From: JBDGSM01 sp042217615
GTDB taxonomy: Archaea > Nanohalarchaeota > Nanosalinia > Nanosalinales > Nanosalinaceae
DNA length: 17,648 nt
Direction: 5' to 3'
NCBI GenBank assembly: GCA_042217615.1
Contig: JBDGSI010000024.1
Span: 1 to 17,648 of the forward strand
A program made the position numbers and the translations under genes. Each line of letters begins with the position of its first letter. Position 1 is the first letter of the stretch. Shown in pieces: positions 1 to 5,857 of this stretch. The notes under the pieces were generated by a model, which worked only from the letters and a program-made list of their open reading frames with translations, was not told the DNA's origin and searched no databases.

Positions 1-2
1 CA

Positions 3-56
3 GAGAAAAAGGCCTCGAGAGCTGAGCCCGGTAAGCCTGCGATAGTGATGGAGTAG
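3..56 (+). CDS. C-terminal tail of an upstream gene (partial, unidentified)
   Basis: Reading from base 3 gives an open frame ending in the 12-residue tail AEPGKPAIVMEstop, with a TAG at 54-56 directly abutting the ATG of the next gene at 57. The stop-start contact and the composition suggest a translationally coupled upstream gene in the same operon. Only 17 residues are visible and I cannot assign a family. A competing frame from base 1 also stops, at 43-45, so the frame choice is tentative. Confidence 0.4.
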   Translation, partial: EKKASRAEPGKPAIVME

Positions 57-455
57 ATGTTTGAAAGCGTTCAGCCGCCTTCGACTACTAGTAGAGAGAA
101 TCTTTACAGCCTTAAACGGTATTTGAGCACTCTTTGTATTTTGGAGACAGAAAATGGATCCACAATGCCTGCTGAAAAAGTAGATGAACTTGCCGGGATT
201 ATGGGAGAGCCCAGCCTACAACCCGAGTTGGAGGCTTTGAGCGATACAGACCTCGTTGAGAAAGTTGATGGAGAGTACAAATGGAGCGATAAAAGGTTTT
301 TAGATGAACTCCGGGAAGTAAGAAACTACATATATGAAGTAACGGATAAGAGAGAATCTGACTCTCCTTTAGCTGCCTTCAGAAATCAATGGAATGAGGA
401 CTGGGAGAAAGAACTGGAGTCTAAAGGCCTTGATATCTTGGATATTCTTCAGTAG
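57..455 (+). CDS. Small hypothetical protein, winged-helix-like
   Basis: This is a 132-residue protein of unrecognised family. Residues about 18-78 have the look of a winged-helix fold: a helix around KRYLSTLCILE, a segment beginning PAEKVDELAGI, a recognition-helix-like stretch LQPELEALSDTDLVEKV, and a short basic/aromatic wing (DGEYKWSDKRF). The C-terminal third is a charged, probably helical tail with Trp residues. The ATG directly follows the upstream TAG, with GGAG at 50-53, which suggests coupling to the preceding gene. Its 3' end overlaps the convergent minus-strand gene by 7 nt. A DNA-binding or regulatory role is inference from fold appearance only. Confidence 0.7.
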   Translation: MFESVQPPSTTSRENLYSLKRYLSTLCILETENGSTMPAEKVDELAGIMGEPSLQPELEALSDTDLVEKVDGEYKWSDKRFLDELREVRNYIYEVTDKRESDSPLAAFRNQWNEDWEKELESKGLDILDILQ

Positions 456-712
456 TTTTTCAGGCTTTTTTCTAGGTTGCCGTCGAGGCCTTTGTCTGGG
501 TTTATTCCTTTTTCTTTGAGTGCTTTTCTCTGTGCTTGCAGCCTGTCTTCTATTTTCTCCATTCTCTGGTTGAGAAGTGCCATTGACACCCATATTTGGC
601 CTACTGACGGGTTTTCTGCCTGGTTGTAGGCGTTGTCGTGTTTCTCTGTGTCTGCGATAAGTGAGTCGAGGGAGTCCCTGATTTTTTCGGGAAGTTTTTC
701 TACCCAGCCCAT
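449..712 (-). CDS. Small hypothetical protein, predicted helical/coiled coil
   Basis: This 87-residue protein is not a member of a family I recognise. It is almost entirely helical in character: an N-terminal amphipathic segment with MGWVEKLPEKI, a central SVGQIWVSMALLNQRMEKI, and a C-terminal Lys/Glu-rich stretch (RLQAQRKALKEKG) that would suit a coiled coil. No signal peptide or TM segment is seen. It is convergent with and overlaps the preceding gene by 7 nt. On its own strand a TTAAAAG element (738-746) lies about 28-34 nt before the ATG, consistent with leaderless transcription. Confidence 0.7.
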   Translation of the reverse strand: MGWVEKLPEKIRDSLDSLIADTEKHDNAYNQAENPSVGQIWVSMALLNQRMEKIEDRLQAQRKALKEKGINPDKGLDGNLEKSLKNY

Positions 713-737
713 AAACTGTTATTACCTGGTAAAATTC

Positions 738-746
738 TTTTAACTC
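738..746 (-). promoter_or_regulatory. TATA-like box for the 449-712 gene
   Basis: On the minus strand the sequence reads AGTTAAAAG, about 26-34 nt upstream of the ATG at 712. The spacing fits an archaeal TATA box with transcription starting at or next to the start codon. The 713-834 interval is the divergent intergenic region shared with the FKBP gene. Confidence 0.45.
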
Positions 747-796
747 TGAAGCAACAAGTCTAGAAGGATTAATTTCCTGGTTTCTACCTGTCGTTT

Positions 797-804
797 GTTA
801 TAAC
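797..804 (+). promoter_or_regulatory. TATA-like box for the FKBP gene
   Basis: GTTATAAC lies 31-38 nt before the ATG at 835, as expected for a short-leader archaeal promoter. A GTGTGATC stretch (824-830 region) resembles the GGTGATC part of an archaeal Shine-Dalgarno sequence. Confidence 0.5.
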
Positions 805-834
805 TTGTCACCAAGTTTTTCCGTGTGATCAACT

Positions 835-1494
835 ATGGAAAACGGTGAGATGGTGCTTGTCAGGTACACAGGCAAGCAGGACGGAAACGTGTTTGATACT
901 ACGGAAGAGGAAAAAGCTAAGGAGGCAGGGCTTTACCAGGAGGGAAGAGATTATTCCCCCATTCCTGTGCTTGTAGGCGAAGGCTATGTTATAGAAGGCC
1001 TTGAGGAAGCGCTTCAAAGCATGGAAGTCGGTGATGAGAAGGAGATCAAGGTTCCTTCTGAAAAGGCTTATGGTTCTCGTGATTCTGATAATATTGAGAC
1101 TTATCCTGAGAAAGAGTTTGAGAGGCAGGATGTGCAGGTAAGGCCTGGCGAGGAGCTTATGATCGGTAACCGTAGAGGCAAAGTTGTTTCCAAAGGATCT
1201 GGAAGAGTGAGAATTGATTTCAACCATCCTCTGTCAGGTAAAGACCTGGAGTACTGGGTTAAGGTTGAGGACAAGGTTGAGGATGATGAGGAAATAGCTG
1301 AGAACATTTTCGAGTTCCGGCTTGGACACGGGGACATGGAAATCGAAGACGATACAGTAAAACTGTATAAAGTGCATGGACACGATGACCACAGTCACGA
1401 GCTTCCAGAAGAGGCCTTGGAAGAGGTCAAGGATGAGATTGAGGAGTACACGGAATTGGAAGCTGAAATCGTTGACGGAGAGAAGGAGGGGTAA
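835..1494 (+). CDS. FKBP/SlyD-type peptidyl-prolyl cis-trans isomerase
   Basis: This is a cytoplasmic prolyl isomerase and chaperone of the long archaeal FKBP family. Residues about 1-90 carry the FKBP fold: VRYTGKQDGNVFDTT, then the hallmark PVLVGEGYVIEGLEEAL followed by VGDEKEIKVPSEKAYGSRD. An insert-in-flap type region precedes a second block with NHPLSGKDLEYWVKV (about residues 126-141), matching the SlyD consensus NHPLAGK.L.F.V.V. The C-terminal 60 residues are an extra acidic domain containing His-rich HGHDDHSHE, a possible metal-binding patch, and resemble the C-terminal extension of archaeal long FKBPs. At 219 aa the length fits that class. It is monocistronic, between its own TATA box and a hairpin before ftsZ. 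Confidence 0.93.
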   Translation: MENGEMVLVRYTGKQDGNVFDTTEEEKAKEAGLYQEGRDYSPIPVLVGEGYVIEGLEEALQSMEVGDEKEIKVPSEKAYGSRDSDNIETYPEKEFERQDVQVRPGEELMIGNRRGKVVSKGSGRVRIDFNHPLSGKDLEYWVKVEDKVEDDEEIAENIFEFRLGHGDMEIEDDTVKLYKVHGHDDHSHELPEEALEEVKDEIEEYTELEAEIVDGEKEG

Positions 1495-1536
1495 GGCCTT
1501 AGATACAGGGTCTTCTGTGAAACAGGTTTTTCTAAA

Positions 1537-1558
1537 GGGAACGGGGTGCTGTTCCCCG
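1537..1558 (+). other. Overlapping alternative hairpins between the FKBP gene and ftsZ
   Basis: GGGAAC (1537-1542) can pair with GTTCCC (1551-1556). Alternatively CGGGG (1542-1546) can pair with CCCCG (1554-1558). The two stems share bases and are mutually exclusive. The segment lies between the FKBP stop and the ftsZ TATA box, so it may be a terminator structure or a protein-binding inverted repeat. The function is not determined. Confidence 0.4.
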
Positions 1559-1570
1559 GATTTTCAGCAT

Positions 1571-1613
1571 TTTTATATAGCTTAGTGACTACTTGTACTA
1601 CATAAAGGAGTGG
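1571..1613 (+). promoter_or_regulatory. ftsZ promoter (TATA) and ribosome binding site
   Basis: A strong TATA element, TTTTATATA (1571-1579), predicts a start near 1597-1603. GGAGTGG (1607-1613) lies 7 nt before the ATG at 1621 and matches an archaeal Shine-Dalgarno sequence. ftsZ is thus one of the genes here with a real short leader rather than a leaderless start. Confidence 0.6.
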
Positions 1614-1620
1614 TTTTGCG

Positions 1621-2733
1621 ATGGAAGATCAAATTCAACAGGCCAGGCAGCAGGATTCTGGTAAAGTACCTCAGTCAACCCAGAAAAATCATGATATAGA
1701 TGATGAGCTTGAGGAGCTTATACAGCAGAGAAAGGCTGATATAAAGGTTATAGGTTCTGGTGGAGCCGGAAACAATACTATTTCACGCCTGGTCGAAGTA
1801 GGGATCGAAGGATGTGAAACCATCGCGATGAATACTGATGCGCAGGACCTTTTATACGCCAACGCCGATGAGAAAGTATTGATCGGTAAAGAACTGACAG
1901 GAGGCCTTGGAGCCGGAGCTGATCCAAAAGTCGGAGAAGAATCCGCGAAAGAATCCCAGCAGAAGATTAAAAACTCTGTTGAAGGAAGCGACATGGTATT
2001 TATCACCTGTGGACTGGGAGGAGGAACAGGAACAGGTTCTGCACCTGTAATCGCAGAACAGGCCAAGAAACAAGGCGCTTTGACTGTTGGGATCGTCACA
2101 CTTCCGTTTGAGATGGAAGGACAGGCCCGACAGGAGAACGCAGAGTACGGACTTGAAAGACTGGAAGAAGTCGTAGACACTTTAATCGTAATTCCGAACG
2201 ACAAACTACTTGAAATCGTTCCTGACGTCTCGTTGAACACCGCGTTCAAGATCGCGGACGAGATTCTTGTTAACGCGGTCAAAGGCGTAACCGAGCTGGT
2301 TACAAAGCCAGGCCTTGTCAACCTCGACTTCGCGGATATCCGAGCAGTTATGGGAGACGGAGGAGTCGCCATGATTGGAATGGGTCAAAGCGATACAGAC
2401 TCAAGAGCTACGGAAGCCGTTCAGAAAGCATTAAGCAACCCGCTGCTTGACGTGGATATCGAAGGCGGTAAAGGTGCACTTGTCAATGTTACAGGAGGTA
2501 CAGGCCTTTCCCTGAACGAAGCTCAGGAAGTTGTCAACACGGTAAGCGGCAAGCTGTCGGAGTCTGCAAAGATTATCTGGGGAGCACAGGTCAGAGATGA
2601 TATGGACTCCAGTCTACAGGCAATGATTATTGTCACAGGAGTTGACAGCCCTCAGATCTACGGACCTGACAACACACATCAGGATGAGTACGAGGACGAG
2701 ATCGAGCAGGAACTAGGTGTTGAGTTCATCTAG
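1621..2733 (+). CDS. ftsZ: Cell division GTPase FtsZ (archaeal FtsZ1-like)
   Basis: This is a tubulin-superfamily GTPase that polymerises at mid-cell. After a charged N-terminal extension of about 38 residues come the first nucleotide-binding loop GSGGAGNN (about 45-52), NTDAQDL, the tubulin signature GGGTGTGS (133-140), and the T7 synergy-loop motif NLDFADIRAVM (about 234-244), whose Asp residues complete the active site of the neighbouring subunit. The C-terminal domain follows, including the VNVTGG block. The tail ends in an acidic linker and LGVEFI, resembling the conserved C-terminal peptide of archaeal FtsZ1. The 370-aa length is normal. It is transcribed alone; the next gene has its own promoter. 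The FtsZ1 assignment over FtsZ2 rests on the tail and is moderate. Confidence 0.97.
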   Translation: MEDQIQQARQQDSGKVPQSTQKNHDIDDELEELIQQRKADIKVIGSGGAGNNTISRLVEVGIEGCETIAMNTDAQDLLYANADEKVLIGKELTGGLGAGADPKVGEESAKESQQKIKNSVEGSDMVFITCGLGGGTGTGSAPVIAEQAKKQGALTVGIVTLPFEMEGQARQENAEYGLERLEEVVDTLIVIPNDKLLEIVPDVSLNTAFKIADEILVNAVKGVTELVTKPGLVNLDFADIRAVMGDGGVAMIGMGQSDTDSRATEAVQKALSNPLLDVDIEGGKGALVNVTGGTGLSLNEAQEVVNTVSGKLSESAKIIWGAQVRDDMDSSLQAMIIVTGVDSPQIYGPDNTHQDEYEDEIEQELGVEFI

Positions 2734-2800
2734 AAAAAAGGCCTCAGCATTTCTCTCCCCCTACTTTTTCCTTCTAACTGCTTTCTTCCATCGGTGAATG

Positions 2801-2837
2801 TTTTTTATTCAGGCTTTGAGATAACTGTACTAGGTGG
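2801..2837 (+). promoter_or_regulatory. Promoter and SD for the FIST gene
   Basis: A T-rich TATA-like stretch, TTTTTTATTC (2801-2810), is followed by AGGTGG (2832-2837), 9 nt before the ATG at 2847. The upstream 2734-2800 stretch holds an AGGCCT just after the ftsZ stop and pyrimidine/T-rich runs (CTCCCC, CTTTTTCC) that could terminate ftsZ transcription. Confidence 0.4.
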
Positions 2838-2846
2838 TATATCGAA

Positions 2847-4049
2847 ATGGTGGAGGTTAGAACCGGCAGTTCACAGAAAGAAAAAGGTTTTGAGGCAGGC
2901 AAGTCAGCGGCCGACAAGGCCTTTGAAGGAGATGAGAAGCTTGTATACCTGTTTGCCTCCACAGAGTTCGATCTTGAAGAAGTTCTGAAAGGAGTATCCG
3001 AAGTCTTCTCCAGCACCGAGATAATCGGATGTTCAAGCACTGCTGAAATCGTTGGAGACGATATTTTTGAAGGCAGTGTTGTTGTAGGAACTCTTTCCGG
3101 CGACATAGTCATCGGCACAGGGATTGGAGAAGGTCTTGAGGAGGATAGCGAAGGATCCGGCCATTCTGCAATACAAGAGGCGTTTAAGGATCTGGACTGT
3201 GATGAGGTAACCCCTTTCTCGAAGGGAAGGCTTTCTGAGTGGGCTGAACACCGGGAAGTGTTTGTAAATACTTTTGCAGATCCCAAGCATGGGAATGCTG
3301 AGAAAGTCTTGGAAGGTGTTAACTCGTTCCTTGGACCTGGTTTTTCTTCGACCGGAGAGTTTGCATCGGATCAGTACGAGTTCGAGAACACTGCTGTCTT
3401 CTACGAGGGAGAAGTTAAGGAAGATGCAGTTGTAACAGCTGTAGTGGACACAGGTAAAAGCGTAGGCTCTGCGAGAGCTCACGGCTTCCGGCCAACGCCA
3501 AACGACTTCGATGTAACAGATGTTGAAGGAGATGTAGTCCATGAACTTTCAGGTAAGAAACCGGAAGAAGTATACGCCGAGGTCTTTGGAACAGAAAAAG
3601 CAGAAGACCCGGAATTCCTTTTAATGGCTCCCTTCGGCATGAAAAGCAGCAGAGAAGACATACACCGGCTCAGAGTAGCCATAGATGTGGAAGAAAACGG
3701 ATGCTACCGATGCCTGCCACCTCCCAGCCTCAACGAAGACGTACAGTTAATGATGGGAGAAAAAAACAGTATGCTGAACGCCGCAAGAAAAGCCGCGAGA
3801 AAAGCCAGGGAAAACACAGGCCTTGAAAAAAGTGAGATAGAAGCAGGTATAATATTCAGCTGTGCAGCCCGTTACGCAATCTACGAAGAAGCAGATACAG
3901 CAGAAAAAGAGATCCACAACATTAGAAAAGGCCTTGGAGAAAACGCTGAAATATTCGGTCTCTTCGGCTACGGCCAGATAGCCACAAGCGAAGGATGGAC
4001 CTCACTGAACAACGACACAGTAGTAGTCCAGGCCTTAGGAAGCAAATAA
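2847..4049 (+). CDS. FIST-domain (FIST_N + FIST_C) sensory protein
   Basis: This is a 400-residue protein of the FIST family, proposed in the literature to be a ligand-sensing input domain (often for small molecules such as amino acids) in signal transduction. Residues about 30-75 carry the FIST_N pattern LVYLFASTEFDLEEVLKG followed by IIGCSSTAEIVGDDIFEGSV. The C-terminal FIST_C part ends with IFGLFGYGQIATSEGW and LNNDTVVVQALG, matching the usual FG..GE/Q and hN.T.vv block. No TM segment, HAMP or kinase domain is fused to it. The start is supported by AGGTGG 9 nt upstream. A 97-residue acidic protein follows 25 nt downstream, probably in the same transcript. Confidence 0.85.
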   Translation: MVEVRTGSSQKEKGFEAGKSAADKAFEGDEKLVYLFASTEFDLEEVLKGVSEVFSSTEIIGCSSTAEIVGDDIFEGSVVVGTLSGDIVIGTGIGEGLEEDSEGSGHSAIQEAFKDLDCDEVTPFSKGRLSEWAEHREVFVNTFADPKHGNAEKVLEGVNSFLGPGFSSTGEFASDQYEFENTAVFYEGEVKEDAVVTAVVDTGKSVGSARAHGFRPTPNDFDVTDVEGDVVHELSGKKPEEVYAEVFGTEKAEDPEFLLMAPFGMKSSREDIHRLRVAIDVEENGCYRCLPPPSLNEDVQLMMGEKNSMLNAARKAARKARENTGLEKSEIEAGIIFSCAARYAIYEEADTAEKEIHNIRKGLGENAEIFGLFGYGQIATSEGWTSLNNDTVVVQALGSK

Positions 4050-4074
4050 GAAGTATGAGAGGTGTAAAACAGTT

Positions 4075-4368
4075 TTGAGCGACGAATACAAAGACTTGAT
4101 CGAGATAGCAGTTAAGAAAGAAATAAATACAATGGGCAAACCTATCGCCCTGCGTCAAGCTAAAAAAGCGTCAGGCCTGAAGCTTGATGAAGACGGAAAC
4201 GTTGAAGAACTTGAAGAACCCGGAGAAAAAGTTTTAGAAGAAGTTTTAGAGAAATTTGAAGAGGCTACAGGCCCTGTCGCAGTCGCAGTTATCTCAACAG
4301 CCATAAAACAGGAAAAAGATGAGATAAATATAGATCTTCCTGAAGACCTTGAAGAAGAGATGAACTAA
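4075..4368 (+). CDS. Small acidic hypothetical protein downstream of FIST
   Basis: This 97-residue protein starts at TTG, supported by GAGGTG (4059-4064) about 10 nt upstream. Residues 1-30 are a basic-leaning helix (VKKEINTMGKPIALRQAKKAS), followed by an acidic linker with EDGNVEELEEPGEK. A conserved-looking helical block (VLEEVLEKFEEATGPVAVA) then leads into a hydrophobic VISTAIKQ, and the tail is very acidic. I do not recognise the family. The tight placement after the FIST gene suggests shared function or regulation, possibly a signalling partner, but that is inference from context only. Confidence 0.75.
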   Translation: MSDEYKDLIEIAVKKEINTMGKPIALRQAKKASGLKLDEDGNVEELEEPGEKVLEEVLEKFEEATGPVAVAVISTAIKQEKDEINIDLPEDLEEEMN

Positions 4369-4388
4369 AAAAACAAATACAAGGCCTT

Positions 4389-4414
4389 CCCCAGATCTCG
4401 GGGTTTAAAAAATT
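4389..4414 (+). terminator. Probable terminator of the FIST operon
   Basis: CCCC (4389-4392) pairs with GGGG (4400-4403) around a 7-nt loop, followed by an A/T-rich stretch with TTTAAAAAATTTT. This could end the upstream transcript. The same A/T stretch doubles as a TATA element for the downstream structured segment. Confidence 0.4.
4403..4412 (+). promoter_or_regulatory. TATA box of the candidate small RNA
   Basis: GTTTAAAAAA lies 19-28 nt upstream of about 4431, where the structured segment begins. This spacing is canonical for an archaeal TATA box to transcription start. Confidence 0.5.
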
Positions 4415-4430
4415 TTCTGAGTGAACTGTA

Positions 4431-4513
4431 AACTAGGGTAAATACCCGTCTGTACCACCAGGAACGGTGGGAGGGGAGAGACCAAGGCTGAAGGCCTGTT
4501 AAAGGCCTTTTTT
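4431..4513 (+). ncRNA. Candidate structured small RNA or attenuator leader upstream of secE
   Basis: No credible protein is encoded between 4369 and 4583. The segment contains three successive stems: GGGT/ACCC (4436-4439 with 4444-4447, loop AAAT), CCACC/GGTGG (4455-4459 with 4466-4470, loop AGGAAC), and AAGGCC/GGCCTT (4491-4496 with 4504-4509). The third is followed by a T run (TTTTTT to 4513), which is an intrinsic-terminator arrangement. GTCT (4448-4451) could also pair with AGAC (4479-4482), enclosing the central stem. A TATA box sits just upstream. The result is a transcript of about 80 nt. It could be a stand-alone sRNA, or a premature-termination leader controlling secE-spt5-rpl genes 70 nt downstream. 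I do not recognise it as 5S, SRP, RNase P, tRNA or a known riboswitch. Confidence 0.5.
4491..4513 (+). terminator. Intrinsic-type terminator built from two AGGCCT copies
   Basis: AAGGCC (4491-4496), loop TGTTAAA, GGCCTT (4504-4509), then further T residues. The arms are two copies of the iterated palindrome, at 4492 and 4503. This resembles bacterial uptake-sequence pairs that serve as terminators. Confidence 0.6.
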
Positions 4514-4546
4514 GCCTGAAACTGTTAGAGACCTGGTTTATCTCCT

Positions 4547-4556
4547 TCTATAATCC
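4547..4556 (+). promoter_or_regulatory. TATA-like box for secE
   Basis: TCTATAATCC lies 28-37 nt before the secE ATG at 4584, which suggests a promoter independent of the upstream candidate RNA. Confidence 0.45.
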
Positions 4557-4583
4557 TGGTGCTAAAAATGGTGCGCTTAAAGA

Positions 4584-4790
4584 ATGGAACTAGATTACAG
4601 CGTGAAAGAGTTGAAGAATGAGGCAAGAGATAAGCTGAAGGAGTATCGGAGAGTGCTTAAAATCACTGACAAGCCGGATAGAGAAGAGTTTGAGATGAGT
4701 GCCAAGGTTACAGGAGCAGGTATGCTGCTGATAGGTGCTATCGGATTCCTGTTTTACTTGGCAAGCGCATTGATTCCTAAAATGCTGTAA
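4584..4790 (+). CDS. secE: Preprotein translocase subunit SecE (Sec61 gamma)
   Basis: This is a 68-residue single-spanning subunit of the SecYEG/Sec61 translocon. An amphipathic cytosolic helix with ELKNEARDKLKEYRRVLKIT and the conserved KPDREEF turn precede one TM segment at about residues 44-64 (GAGMLLIGAIGFLFYLASAL). The length and layout are typical of archaeal SecE. It heads the classic archaeal cluster secE-spt5-rpl11-rpl1-rpl10, with spt5 20 nt downstream. That context strongly supports the assignment of this short gene. Confidence 0.95.
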   Translation: MELDYSVKELKNEARDKLKEYRRVLKITDKPDREEFEMSAKVTGAGMLLIGAIGFLFYLASALIPKML

Positions 4791-4810
4791 TAAGAAAAGT
4801 GTGATTTAAC

Positions 4811-5245
4811 GTGATTATGACTGCAAGAACGACACGTGGACGTGAGAAAACAGCGATAAACGCTTCAAGAAGCCAGGTTAAGAACAATAATTTGGATGTT
4901 AAGGCTGTTTTCCATCCAGAGGATCTCAGAGGATACATCTTCATTGAAGGAAAAGAAGCTGATATCCGAGAGCTGGTAAGCAGCGTCAGAAACATTAATG
5001 GAGTAATAGATGAAGAAGTTGAAGTTTCAGAGATAGAGAAATACCTCAACGAGGAAGAAGAAGACATTAAAATCGAGGTCGGAGACAAAGTAGAAGTCAT
5101 CTCCGGACCTTTCAAAGGAGAGGAAGCCAAAATCGACAGAGTCGATGATACAAACAGAGAAGTCACGATCGAACTGCTTGACGCAGCAGTTCCTATCCCT
5201 ACAACTGTTGACATCGACTCAGTAAGAAAGAAGGCCAATCAGTAA
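4811..5245 (+). CDS. spt5: Transcription elongation factor Spt5 (NusG-like)
   Basis: Archaeal Spt5 binds the RNA polymerase clamp and increases processivity. Residues about 1-85 form the NGN domain: ARTTRGREKTAIN near the start, FHPEDLRGYIFIEG, then VRNINGVIDEE. Residues about 92-144 form the KOW domain (VGDKVEVISGPFKGEEAKI). The 144-aa length is usual. The GTG at 4811 was chosen because it gives the MI-x-x-x-RTT start expected for the family. An ATG at 4817 is equally readable and would drop two residues. A GTGATT stretch (4801-4806) is the best candidate SD. Confidence 0.95.
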   Translation: MIMTARTTRGREKTAINASRSQVKNNNLDVKAVFHPEDLRGYIFIEGKEADIRELVSSVRNINGVIDEEVEVSEIEKYLNEEEEDIKIEVGDKVEVISGPFKGEEAKIDRVDDTNREVTIELLDAAVPIPTTVDIDSVRKKANQ

Positions 5246-5249
5246 GGCC

Positions 5250-5282
5250 TTATTTAATCTATATTATCTAAACCGAGGTTAT
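5250..5282 (+). promoter_or_regulatory. Possible internal promoter and SD for rpl11
   Basis: TTATTTAATC (5250-5259) lies 29-38 nt before the rpl11 ATG at 5288. GAGGTTATC (5275-5282 region) resembles the GAGGTGATC Shine-Dalgarno. The 42-nt gap after spt5, which contains an AGGCCT, leaves room for an internal transcription start. Confidence 0.4.
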
Positions 5283-5287
5283 CAGAA

Positions 5288-5788
5288 ATGGGAGACAAGA
5301 CCACTATATCAACCCTTGTGGAAGGAGGACAGGCATCTGCCGGCCCTCCGCTAGGACCAGAGCTCGGCCCTCTACCTGTAGACGTAGGAGCGGTCGTGAA
5401 CGCAATTAACGACAAAACCGAAGACTTTGAAGGCATGGAAGTTCCTGTAGACGTCACTATAGACGAGGATACAGGCGATTTCGAGATCGAGGTCGGAAAG
5501 CCTCCGATCGCAGCCTTGATTAAAGATGAGATCGGACTGGAATCCGGTTCAGGCGAACCTAACAAGAACAAGGTCGCCGACATGGATTTCTCGACCGTCT
5601 GTAAACTTGCCAGGATGAAGGATACAGACCTTCTCGCTATGGACCTCAGAGGAGCAGTTAAAGAAGTAATTGGCTCCGCACAGTCCATGGGTATTACAGT
5701 TGATGGCAAGGAGGCCTTTGATATACAGCAGGAGATCGATGCTGGAGAATATGATGAAAAACTTGAAGAAGAGGAGGGACTTCAGTAG
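5288..5788 (+). CDS. rpl11: Ribosomal protein uL11
   Basis: uL11 binds the GTPase-associated region of 23S rRNA at the stalk base. Its N-terminal domain shows VEGGQASAGPPLGPELGPL (about residues 11-29), with the conserved Gly-Pro-Pro-Leu-Gly-Pro loop, then VNAINDKTEDFEGMEVPV and PPIAALI. The C-terminal rRNA-binding domain carries VCKLARMK, LRGAVKEVIGSAQSMGI and VDGKEAFDIQQEI. At 166 aa with an acidic tail it is a normal archaeal length. It is followed by a 69-nt leader with a hairpin before rpl1. Confidence 0.97.
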   Translation: MGDKTTISTLVEGGQASAGPPLGPELGPLPVDVGAVVNAINDKTEDFEGMEVPVDVTIDEDTGDFEIEVGKPPIAALIKDEIGLESGSGEPNKNKVADMDFSTVCKLARMKDTDLLAMDLRGAVKEVIGSAQSMGITVDGKEAFDIQQEIDAGEYDEKLEEEEGLQ

Positions 5789-5831
5789 GTGACCAAGAAT
5801 GATTACGAAAATCAAAGATTTTCTTGATCAC
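5789..5831 (+). promoter_or_regulatory. Stem-loop in the rpl11-rpl1 spacer (candidate uL1 autoregulatory site)
   Basis: GTGACCAAGAA (5789-5799) is complementary, with one mismatch, to TTCTTGATCAC (5821-5831). Inside it, AAAATC (5808-5813) can pair with GATTTT (5817-5822) around AAA, giving two stems joined by an asymmetric internal loop. It starts directly after the rpl11 stop and ends 12 nt before the strong SD of rpl1. In other archaea uL1 is known to repress its own operon by binding an mRNA structure near the start of rpl1. The match of this structure to that site is inference. Confidence 0.5.
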
Positions 5832-5843
5832 GCAGAAAACACA

Positions 5844-5850
5844 GGAGGTG
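5844..5850 (+). promoter_or_regulatory. Strong Shine-Dalgarno for rpl1
   Basis: GGAGGTG lies 7 nt before the GTG start at 5858. It is the best SD match in the window and fixes the non-ATG start of rpl1. Confidence 0.8.
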
Positions 5851-5857
5851 TTTTCGA

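Noticed and set aside
1376..1585. 69-aa plus-strand frame overlapping the end of the FKBP gene
   Set aside because: It is an Arg-rich out-of-frame shadow with no SD, running into the hairpin before ftsZ.
1689..2372. Long minus-strand open frame (227 aa) opposite ftsZ
   Set aside because: It is Ser/Thr/Pro-rich, a typical shadow of an acidic coding strand, and ftsZ is certain.
4431..4513. tRNA, 5S rRNA, SRP or RNase P RNA
   Set aside because: No T-loop GGTTCGA, no 5S-like core, no SRP helix 8 tetraloop context, and too short for RNase P RNA.
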